7,039 bases of DNA from assembly GCA_001805085.1 (NCBI GenBank), contig MHEA01000064.1:13462-20500 (forward strand), given 5' to 3'. The position numbers and the translations under genes are program-made. This stretch comes from Nitrospirae bacterium GWC2_57_9 (GTDB lineage: Bacteria > Nitrospirota > UBA9217). Each line of letters starts with the position of its first letter. The first letter of the stretch is position 1. Shown here one piece after another: positions 1 through 4,798 of this stretch. The notes under the pieces are model-generated. The model did no database searches, had not been told where the DNA came from, and was given only the letters and a program-made list of their open reading frames with translations.

Positions 1-115
1 GACGCCACCACTCCGGCAGTTTGGGTTCAACCGCGGTGGACGGGAGGAACAGGAACAGCGCCACAACGACCGAGAGCGCTATCAGCCCCAGCCTCCATTG
101 AATGCTTTTTTTCAT
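1..115 (-). CDS. secD: SecD, protein-export membrane protein (N-terminal fragment)
   Basis: Only the first 38 codons are in the window; the gene runs off the left edge. SecD is an RND-like membrane subunit of the Sec translocon that works with SecF and uses the proton motive force to help proteins leave SecYEG. The visible part starts MKKSIQWRLG, continues into a hydrophobic first membrane segment (about residues 9-24) and reaches a PS...LP.WW stretch, which is typical of the SecD N-terminus just after the first membrane helix. The ATG at 115 has a strong AGGAGG Shine-Dalgarno at 126-131, 10 nt upstream. It lies directly downstream of yajC on the same strand, the usual order. The identity rests on a short piece plus context. 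The large periplasmic domain and the remaining helices cannot be judged. Confidence 0.88.
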   Translation of the reverse strand, partial: MKKSIQWRLGLIALSVVVALFLFLPSTAVEPKLPEWWR

Positions 116-141
116 AATAGAATCGCCTCCTGAGAATAAAC

Positions 142-172
142 AAATTCTAAATCCTAAAATCGAAATCCTAAA
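142..172. repeat. degenerate heptameric AT-rich repeat between yajC and secD
   Basis: AAATCCTAAA occurs exactly at 149-158 and again at 163-172, and AAATTCTAAA, one base different, at 142-151. The copies start 7 and 14 bases apart, so the stretch reads as a decayed tandem array of an AAATCCT-like heptamer (142, 149, 156, 163, 170). It lies in the 148-bp gap between yajC and secD, just upstream of the secD ribosome binding site. Similar AT-rich words recur in the other spacers of this gene series. I know of no function; it may be a genome-wide intergenic repeat. Confidence 0.5.
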
Positions 173-244
173 CAATGCCGGATATCCAGATCCACCATCC
201 GCATTTCGTACATCGTTCAGTATTTAGAAATTCGTGCTTCGGTC

Positions 245-262
245 TTCCGCCAGGCGGCGGAA
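245..262 (-). other. GC-rich hairpin just after the yajC stop codon
   Basis: TTCCGCC (245-251) and GGCGGAA (256-262) are perfect inverted copies around the 4-nt loop AGGC, and they begin one base past the yajC stop. As RNA from the minus strand this would be a stable 7-bp hairpin. No run of U follows it, so it is not a canonical intrinsic terminator, and secD lies downstream on the same strand. It could stabilise the yajC 3' end or tune secD expression, or be part of an intergenic repeat. Confidence 0.45.
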
Positions 263-263
263 C

Positions 264-599
264 TTATTCCTTCGGTTTGTCCTTTTCGGTTATTACGTGC
301 GCGACCGAGCCGCGGGTGATCTTCACCTTCGTTCCCTCGGCGATCTTTACCGTCAGCGTTTCCGCCGAGACGTTCTCCACGACACCGTAGATGCCGCCGC
401 CGGTGATGATCTCGTCGCCCTTCTTGAGCTCCTCCACCATCTTCTTGTGCTCCTTCATCTTCTTCTGCTGCGGACGGATCAGGATGAAATAGAAGATGGC
501 GAAGATGACGACCATCATGATCAGTCCCGAGGCTCCGCCGCCTCCCTGTGCGCCTGCATTTCCCGGTGCTCCCATTGCATGTGCGATCGCTGCGAACAT
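264..599 (-). CDS. yajC: YajC, Sec translocon accessory protein
   Basis: A 111-residue small membrane protein of the SecDF-YajC complex, which associates with SecYEG in the inner membrane. After a short N-terminal segment comes a Gly/Ala-rich stretch (about residues 11-24), then one membrane helix (about 25-42, GLIMMVVIFAIFYFILI). It ends in the family hallmark RPQQKK, followed by a charged helix and a small beta-rich cytoplasmic domain with KKGDEIITGGGIYG and a KITRGSV-like end. Length and order match the family. The ATG at 599 has an AGGAGGG Shine-Dalgarno (608-614) 8 nt upstream. It lies 104 bp after tgt and 148 bp before secD, all on the minus strand. A short TG/CA run (599-607) sits between ribosome binding site and start. 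Confidence 0.96.
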   Translation of the reverse strand: MFAAIAHAMGAPGNAGAQGGGGASGLIMMVVIFAIFYFILIRPQQKKMKEHKKMVEELKKGDEIITGGGIYGVVENVSAETLTVKIAEGTKVKITRGSVAHVITEKDKPKE

Positions 600-703
600 G
601 TGTGTGTCCCTCCTGGATAGTGAATTTCGAAGTTTAGAATGCCAGCACTGTCAAAACCGTTTCCTCTTTTGCTCTTGCACTTTGAGCTGTGATCCCTCGG
701 TAT

Positions 704-1819
704 TTACTCCGTACCCCTCTTCGTCAGGAACTCCCTTTTGAACTCCCGGAACCGCCCCTGCCCGATGCTCGCCCGGACCTTCCGCATCAGCTCCAGGTAA
801 AAAAAAACATTGTGCACGGTACCGAGCCGGAGCGCCAGGACCTCATTCGCGTTAAAGAGGTGCCGCAGATAAGCGCGGGTGAAATTGCGGCAAGTGTAGC
901 AGCCGCATTCAGGGTCGATCGGCCGCGCGTCCTGTTCGTACTGTGAATTCCGTATCACGACCTTTCCAAAGGACGTGAAGAATGTTCCGTTCCGGGCGTT
1001 CCTGGTCGGCATAACGCAGTCGAACATGTCGATCCCTCGGTCCACGCCTTCGACCAGGTCCTCGGGCGTTCCCACGCCCATCAGGTACCGGGGCTTGTCC
1101 TGGGGCAGCGAAGGGACCGACGCCTCGATCATTTCATACATCACCGGTTTGGTCTCGCCCACCGAGAGGCCGCCCAGTGCGTACCCGTCGAAGCCGATCT
1201 CGATGAGCGCTTCGGCCGAATGCCTCCTGAGCTCGGGATACATGCCGCCCTGGACAATGCCGAAGAGAGCCTGGCCGGTGTCCTTCTTGGCCGCTCTGCA
1301 CCGCCTCGCCCACCGGATCGTGCGCTCCAGCGATTCCCGCGCGTAATCATGGGTGGCCGGGAAAGGGATGCATTCGTCAAAGGCCATGATGATGTCCGCG
1401 CCCAGCGCCTCCTGGATCTCGACGGCGTTTTCGGGGGAGATAAAATGTTTCGCCCCGCCGTCGATGTGGGACTGGAAGGTCACGCCCTCTTCGGTGATCT
1501 TCCGGAGCTCGGCCAGGCTGAAGACCTGGAACCCGCCGCTGTCGGTCAGGACCGGCCGATGCCAGCCCATGAATTTCTGGAGGCCGCCGAAATCCCTGAT
1601 CAGTTCATGCCCCGGCCTCAGGAACAGGTGATACGTGTTCGAGAGGATGATCTCGGCGCCCATGTTTACGAGATCCTCCGGAGAAAGGGTCTTGACCGTT
1701 GCCTGGGTGCCTACGGGCATGAACACCGGGGTGCTGATCTCGCCATGGGAGGTGAAGAGCTTCCCCAGCCGCGCAGATGACTCCGTATCTTTTTTTATCA
1801 GATCAAAGCTAAATGCCAT
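704..1819 (-). CDS. tgt: Queuine/preQ1 tRNA-guanine transglycosylase
   Basis: A 371-residue enzyme that exchanges guanine-34 in the anticodon of tRNAs with GUN anticodons (Asp, Asn, His, Tyr) for the queuosine precursor preQ1, by a covalent base-exchange mechanism in the cytoplasm. All key features are present: the general acid/base Asp93 in LTDSGGFQVFSL, substrate-pocket residues in AFDEC (148-150) and ALGGLSVGE (214-222), the nucleophile Asp267 in MFDCVMPTR, and the zinc site Cys305, Cys307, Cys310 and His336 (CGCYTC...VH). The length is normal. ATG 1819 is the only sensible start although its Shine-Dalgarno is weak. A run of nine T on the coding strand (799-807) lies near the C-terminal end and the frame stays intact. 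tgt-yajC-secD is a classic gene order; queA is not in the window. Confidence 0.97.
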   Translation of the reverse strand: MAFSFDLIKKDTESSARLGKLFTSHGEISTPVFMPVGTQATVKTLSPEDLVNMGAEIILSNTYHLFLRPGHELIRDFGGLQKFMGWHRPVLTDSGGFQVFSLAELRKITEEGVTFQSHIDGGAKHFISPENAVEIQEALGADIIMAFDECIPFPATHDYARESLERTIRWARRCRAAKKDTGQALFGIVQGGMYPELRRHSAEALIEIGFDGYALGGLSVGETKPVMYEMIEASVPSLPQDKPRYLMGVGTPEDLVEGVDRGIDMFDCVMPTRNARNGTFFTSFGKVVIRNSQYEQDARPIDPECGCYTCRNFTRAYLRHLFNANEVLALRLGTVHNVFFYLELMRKVRASIGQGRFREFKREFLTKRGTE

Positions 1820-1827
1820 GCTATTTT

Positions 1828-1854
1828 ACCGCGAATTTGCACGAATAAGCGCGA
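1828..1854. repeat. possible intergenic repeat of the CGAATTTGCACGAAT type
   Basis: Between argS and tgt lies GCGAATTTGCACGAATAAG, with CGCG on both sides (1830-1833 and 1850-1853). Its alternating CGAAT and GCACGAAT words resemble degenerate intergenic repeats I have met in other environmental genomes; that is recognition from memory, not a search. It ends only a few bases before the tgt start and may explain why tgt lacks a good ribosome binding site. With one copy in the window, calling it a repeat is an inference. Confidence 0.25.
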
Positions 1855-1895
1855 CTGAAATGAAAGCCCTTTGTCTTGTTCTCGAAAATTCACGT

Positions 1896-1928
1896 CTCGT
1901 GCCCGGCGCTTACGCTTGCGCCAGCGAG
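1896..1928 (-). other. long imperfect hairpin in the argS-tgt spacer
   Basis: CCGGCGC (1903-1909) pairs with GCGCCAG (1918-1924), with one G-T wobble in the minus-strand RNA, around an 8-nt loop. The stem is extended by CTCG (1896-1899) and CGAG (1925-1928) across a 3-nt bulge. About 11 pairs in all, mostly G-C. It lies shortly downstream of the argS stop. No U-run follows on the minus strand, so it is not a standard terminator. It may protect the argS 3' end, partly attenuate read-through into tgt, or be a REP-like element. Confidence 0.45.
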
Positions 1929-1959
1929 CGTGCAGGGTATCATTCGCGGCTGAAAGATC

Positions 1960-3624
1960 CTACATTTTTTCCGGCGCGTTCACCCCGAGGATCGCGAGCG
2001 CGCTCTGGATCACGGTCTTTACCTGTTTCATCAGAAAGAGCTTGGCCCCGGTCCGGGCGGTGTCCTCGGTGATAACGCGGTGCTTGAAATAATAATTATG
2101 CAGCAGCCCGGCCAGGTCCTGCAGATAGAACGTGAGCCGGTGCGGCTCATAGGCCAGGGCTGCATCCTCGATCACCTCGGGGTATTTCGCCAGAGCCTTG
2201 ATGATGTTCTGCTCCTCCTCGAGATCGAGGAGCGCGATATTCACGCCGTCTTTCCCGGGGACCGCGATGCCCCGTGATTCGGCTTCGCGCATCAGGCTGG
2301 CCAGCCTCGCGTGCGCGTACTGCACATAGTAAACGGGGTTTTCCCGGGACTGTTCCTTGGCGACATCGAGGTCGAAATCCAGGTGACTGTCGGACCTCCT
2401 GGTGAGGAAAATGAAACGCGCCGCATCGCTGCCCACATCCTGGATGACATCGCGAAGGGTCACGAAGGTGCCTGCCCGTTTCGACATGGGCACGGGCTGT
2501 CCGTGACGGAGGATCGCAACCAGCTGGACGAGCACTACGTGCAATGCATCTTTCCCATGACCGAAGGCCTGGATCACCGCCTGCACCCGGGGGATGTAGC
2601 CGTGATGGTCGGCTCCCCAGATGTTCACGAGCGATTCAAAACCGCGCCCCAGCTTGTTCCGGTGATAGGCGATGTCCGTTGCCAGGTAGGTGTAGCTCTT
2701 GTCCTTCTTGATGACCACGCGGTCCTTGTCGTCGCCAAAGGTGGTGGACCGCAGCCACAGCGCGCCGTCCTGCTCGTAGCAGTTCCTGCTCTCCAGAAGT
2801 TCGTCCAGCGAACGCCGGACCGAACCATCCTTCAGGAGCGATGCTTCGCTGAACCAGACGTCGAACCGGACCCCGAAGGAATCCAGGTCCGTCCGGATAT
2901 CGGCCAGCATCATCTCCTTGCCGTAATCACCGAAGATATCGAGGCAATCGTCAAAGGGCACCCTGAGGTACCGGTCGCCGTGGAGTTTCGTGAAGCCCTG
3001 TGCGATCTCTTCGACATATGCGCCGTGGTAACCGTCCTCGGGAAACGGGACTGCATTGCCGAGAGCCTGCTGGTAACGGCTGTACACCGAAAGCGCAAGG
3101 AGCCTGATCTGCCTTCCCGCGTCATTGATATAGAATTCACGGGTAACAACGAATCCTGTGGAGGAAAGCAGGTTTGCAAGGGCATCGCCGACTGCGGCCC
3201 CCCGTCCGTGACCGACATGGAGCGGACCGGTCGGATTGGCGCTCACGAACTCGACCAGCACCTTCTTTCCCTTGCCGACGTTCTTCAGGCCGTAGGCTGC
3301 GCCTTCCGCATCGATCTCAAAAAGCGTCTGTTTCCAGCGGTCCTGTTTAAAGAAAAAATTGATGAATCCCGGTCCGGCGATCTCGGCCTTTTCGATGATG
3401 CCCGCTTCGTCCCGGATATTTGCGATAATGATCTCGGCGATCTTCCGGGGAGCTTTGGACTCAGGTTTGGCAAGGGTCAGGGCGAGGGTAGTTGCGAGGT
3501 CCCCGTGGCTCTTTTCCCTGGGCGTTTCGAGCAGGACCGCAGGTTGCGCATCGAGCTTGAGTTCGCCCTTTTGCTTGGCTCGAGCCAGAGCGGCGAGCAG
3601 GACATCGGTTACGGTCTCTTTCAC
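1960..3624 (-). CDS. argS: Arginyl-tRNA synthetase (class I)
   Basis: A 554-residue enzyme that charges tRNA-Arg with arginine using ATP. It has the N-terminal additional domain of ArgRS (about residues 1-95), the signature EFVSANPTGPLHVGHGRG with the HIGH motif as HVGH at 136-139, a class I Rossmann core with WGADHHGYIPR (336-346), and a KMSKS-like loop written VPMSKRAGTFVTL (MSKR at 380-383), a variant often seen in ArgRS. The DALR-type anticodon-binding domain fills about 431-554 and ends in the usual LGV.APE.M. The frame is open up to a TTG at 3663, but GTG 3624 is preferred: it has AGAAAGG (3633-3639) 8 nt upstream, and the extra 13 residues do not look like the family. It heads the minus-strand series and is divergent from the DUF151 gene. 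Confidence 0.96.
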   Translation of the reverse strand: MKETVTDVLLAALARAKQKGELKLDAQPAVLLETPREKSHGDLATTLALTLAKPESKAPRKIAEIIIANIRDEAGIIEKAEIAGPGFINFFFKQDRWKQTLFEIDAEGAAYGLKNVGKGKKVLVEFVSANPTGPLHVGHGRGAAVGDALANLLSSTGFVVTREFYINDAGRQIRLLALSVYSRYQQALGNAVPFPEDGYHGAYVEEIAQGFTKLHGDRYLRVPFDDCLDIFGDYGKEMMLADIRTDLDSFGVRFDVWFSEASLLKDGSVRRSLDELLESRNCYEQDGALWLRSTTFGDDKDRVVIKKDKSYTYLATDIAYHRNKLGRGFESLVNIWGADHHGYIPRVQAVIQAFGHGKDALHVVLVQLVAILRHGQPVPMSKRAGTFVTLRDVIQDVGSDAARFIFLTRRSDSHLDFDLDVAKEQSRENPVYYVQYAHARLASLMREAESRGIAVPGKDGVNIALLDLEEEQNIIKALAKYPEVIEDAALAYEPHRLTFYLQDLAGLLHNYYFKHRVITEDTARTGAKLFLMKQVKTVIQSALAILGVNAPEKM

Positions 3625-3755
3625 CTCGTGAACCTTTCTGGACAACCTTGCCGCCAAACGCAAAGAAATGCATGTTCGGCGGGGATCTTATCGCGTCATC
3701 GTTCCGGTTCCCCTTCTAAAATCCCGAAGGAACAGGGGTGCGCTGACTGGTTGAG

Positions 3756-3785
3756 ATTATAGCTTCCTGCGCAAGCCGGGTGCAA
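3756..3785 (-). promoter_or_regulatory. candidate sigma-70-type promoter for argS (proximal)
   Basis: On the minus strand TTGCAC (3780-3785) and a perfect TATAAT (3756-3761) are separated by 18 bp. Transcription would begin near 3749, about 125 nt before the GTG of argS. The -10 is consensus and the -35 matches in four positions. The spacing is one base above the optimum. This is motif evidence only. Confidence 0.45.
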
Positions 3786-3819
3786 TACGCTCATTCCAGG
3801 ACTCAAAGCAGGGACGATA

Positions 3820-3850
3820 TCTTGCAATTTTATAAGCAAGAAAGTATATC
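3820..3850 (+). promoter_or_regulatory. candidate promoter for the DUF151 gene, with an inverted repeat over the -35
   Basis: TTGCAA (3822-3827) and TATATC (3845-3850) are separated by the ideal 17 bp, giving a start near 3857 and a leader of about 80 nt. The inverted repeat TCTTGC (3820-3825) / GCAAGA (3836-3841) straddles the -35 with a 10-nt centre and could be an operator. A second, weaker pair closer to the gene is TTTACT (3883-3888) and TATCTT (3906-3911), also 17 bp apart. Either could serve; I cannot rank them firmly. Confidence 0.35.
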
Positions 3851-3870
3851 CTATCTTCGAAAAAAGTCAA
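3843..3870 (-). promoter_or_regulatory. candidate sigma-70-type promoter for argS (distal), overlapping the opposite promoter
   Basis: On the minus strand TTGACT (3865-3870) and TATACT (3843-3848) lie 16 bp apart, each one mismatch from consensus. Transcription would start near 3836 and run towards argS. Its -10 overlaps the candidate plus-strand -10 (3845-3850) by four bases, so the two would exclude each other. Confidence 0.45.
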
Positions 3871-3937
3871 TAAAATAATCCCTTTACTTGCCCTTGGGGC
3901 TGTGGTATCTTTATTAAGAATTGCGGAGAAGAGAGCA

Positions 3938-4396
3938 ATGTGGGTACAAATGAATGTAAATACCATCCTTTTTGACAGCAAGAACAGCAGCTATATCGTG
4001 GTTCTGAAGGATGAAACCGGGAAAAAGATACTGCCGATCTGGATCGGCGCTTCCGAAGGCAATTCCATCGCCCTGGCCATGAGCAACGTGAAGGCCGCTC
4101 GTCCTCTTACCCACGATCTCATCGTCAGCATCTTCGACCGGCTCGAGATAGAGATCGCCCGGGTCGTCATCAGCGATCTTATCGAAAACACTTTTTATGC
4201 TTCCCTCTATCTGCTCCAGAACAGCAAGGAATTCCATATTGATTCCCGTCCCAGTGACGCGATCGCCATTGCCATCAGGATCGGAGCGCCGGTCTTTGTC
4301 GAAGAGGACGTTCTTGCCAAGCAGGACCAGACGACCCTTGATACCTGGATGAAGAACCTCGGTGAGAGCGGCGGCGGGACCGAGTACAATGCCTGA
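3938..4396 (+). CDS. DUF151 / BFN (bifunctional nuclease) domain protein
   Basis: A 152-residue protein that is almost entirely one DUF151 (BFN) domain. Typical elements are the N-terminal strands ending in a VVLKDE-like segment (about 21-26), LPIWIGASEGNSIALAM (32-48), RPLTHDL (55-61) and SRPSDAIAIAIRIGAPVFV (103-121). Family members have been described as nucleases in some organisms, and a related fold occurs in plant defence proteins, but for most bacterial members the substrate is unknown, so the nuclease role here is by family only. There is no signal peptide or membrane helix. The frame is open from a GTG at 3902, but ATG 3938 is chosen: GGAG (3925-3928) lies 9 nt upstream, and family members begin close to this point. 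It is transcribed away from argS. Confidence 0.9.
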   Translation: MWVQMNVNTILFDSKNSSYIVVLKDETGKKILPIWIGASEGNSIALAMSNVKAARPLTHDLIVSIFDRLEIEIARVVISDLIENTFYASLYLLQNSKEFHIDSRPSDAIAIAIRIGAPVFVEEDVLAKQDQTTLDTWMKNLGESGGGTEYNA

Positions 4397-4537
4397 TCTT
4401 CCCGCTGCTCCTGCCGTCAACTGATCTTCTCCCGTCCGCTTTCTCGTTCCCTTGTATTCTGCCATGCTACTTTCAGCCAGATTCCTTTCCTGATCATCGC
4501 CGCATGCATTAAACTCTTGACTTCGCAGCCTGCGCAG

Positions 4538-4583
4538 GTGTAAAAACGTCCTCTACTTTCCTTGCCTGGGACCTCGTTTTCAC
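4538..4583. other. imperfect inverted repeat, possible RNA hairpin
   Basis: GTGTAAAAACGTCC (4538-4551) faces GGACCTCGTTTTCAC (4569-4583) across a 17-nt loop. The pairing is GTG/CAC, AAAAC/GTTTT and GTCC/GGAC, 12 pairs in all, with a 2-nt and a 3-nt bulge. Next to it is the self-complementary CCTGCGCAGG (4529-4538). No U-run follows on either strand, so it is not an intrinsic terminator. It could be a structured RNA, a protein site or a decayed repeat. Confidence 0.25.
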
Positions 4584-4630
4584 TACGTCCTTTGTCCCGG
4601 TAATCCACTTGCTGCTGGTCGCGGCTGTAT

Positions 4631-4642
4631 CTCCTTAAGGAG
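4631..4642. other. perfect 12-bp palindrome upstream of the kinase
   Basis: CTCCTTAAGGAG is fully self-complementary. It lies about 155 bp before the kinase start and upstream of its candidate promoter, so it could be an operator half-site pair. It also supplies an AAGGAG Shine-Dalgarno sequence on either strand. A 12-bp palindrome in 7 kb can arise by chance. Confidence 0.25.
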
Positions 4643-4733
4643 CGACTTCGGTTGCAGAATCCGGTCGAAAAAATGCGTTGTGAGCAGGCATGTCCGGGGC
4701 AGCGACGCGGCCGACGACGTGCCCGACCGACCA

Positions 4734-4742
4734 TGATAAAAT
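4734..4742 (+). promoter_or_regulatory. candidate extended -10 promoter for the kinase/receiver operon
   Basis: TGATAAAAT combines an extended -10 TG with TAAAAT, one base from TATAAT. No -35 hexamer is visible at the right distance (4714-4719 is ACGACG). Transcription would start near 4749, about 50 nt before the chosen start of the kinase. Motif evidence only. Confidence 0.3.
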
Positions 4743-4798
4743 GTTAACAAGCTTCCGAATAGATGTTCATAAAACTCGTCCTGTATTTTGAGGCACGA

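Larger units (their letters stand above)
4397..4798. other. about 400-bp intergenic region without a convincing gene
   Basis: No frame here gives a protein I recognise. Two partly protein-like frames run on the minus strand (105 codons, 4417-4734, and 41 open codons, 4512-4634), and a 31-codon frame with a good Shine-Dalgarno lies on the plus strand (4652-4747). None has enough support to be called. Structural items are a 9-bp direct repeat CTGATCTTC (4393-4401 and 4421-4429), an imperfect hairpin (4538-4583), a perfect palindrome (4631-4642) and an extended -10-like motif before the kinase. I see no intrinsic terminator after the DUF151 gene. It may be a decayed gene or a regulatory spacer. 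Confidence 0.5.

Noticed and set aside
391..398. Degenerate KMSKS in ArgRS as a sign of inactivity (MSKR after Pro)
   Set aside because: A variant KMSKS loop is common in arginyl-tRNA synthetases; HVGH and the other core motifs are intact. The coordinates given here are residue numbers in the longest frame, not bases.
649..654. Perfect TTGACA (minus strand) in the tgt-yajC spacer as a yajC promoter
   Set aside because: At 16-18 bp downstream there is only TTCGAA-like sequence, a poor -10, so a promoter is not supported.
1220..1780. 186-codon plus-strand frame inside tgt
   Set aside because: Shadow of tgt, whose catalytic and zinc residues are all in the minus frame.
3461..3673. Minus-strand ATG frame (70 codons, Arg-rich) overlapping the start of argS out of frame
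   Set aside because: No Shine-Dalgarno before its ATG, and its composition is that of argS read in another frame.
3625..3749. T-box riboswitch in the argS leader
   Set aside because: The conserved T-box core and an antiterminator/terminator pair are not visible, and such leaders are rare in Gram-negative bacteria.
2311..3762. 483-codon open frame on the plus strand across argS
   Set aside because: It is antisense to a well-supported argS with every synthetase motif, and its translation shows no recognisable domain. Long antisense frames are common in GC-rich genes.
3914..4465. 183-codon minus-strand frame over the DUF151 gene
   Set aside because: Antisense to a gene with clear family motifs; the translation has no recognisable domain.
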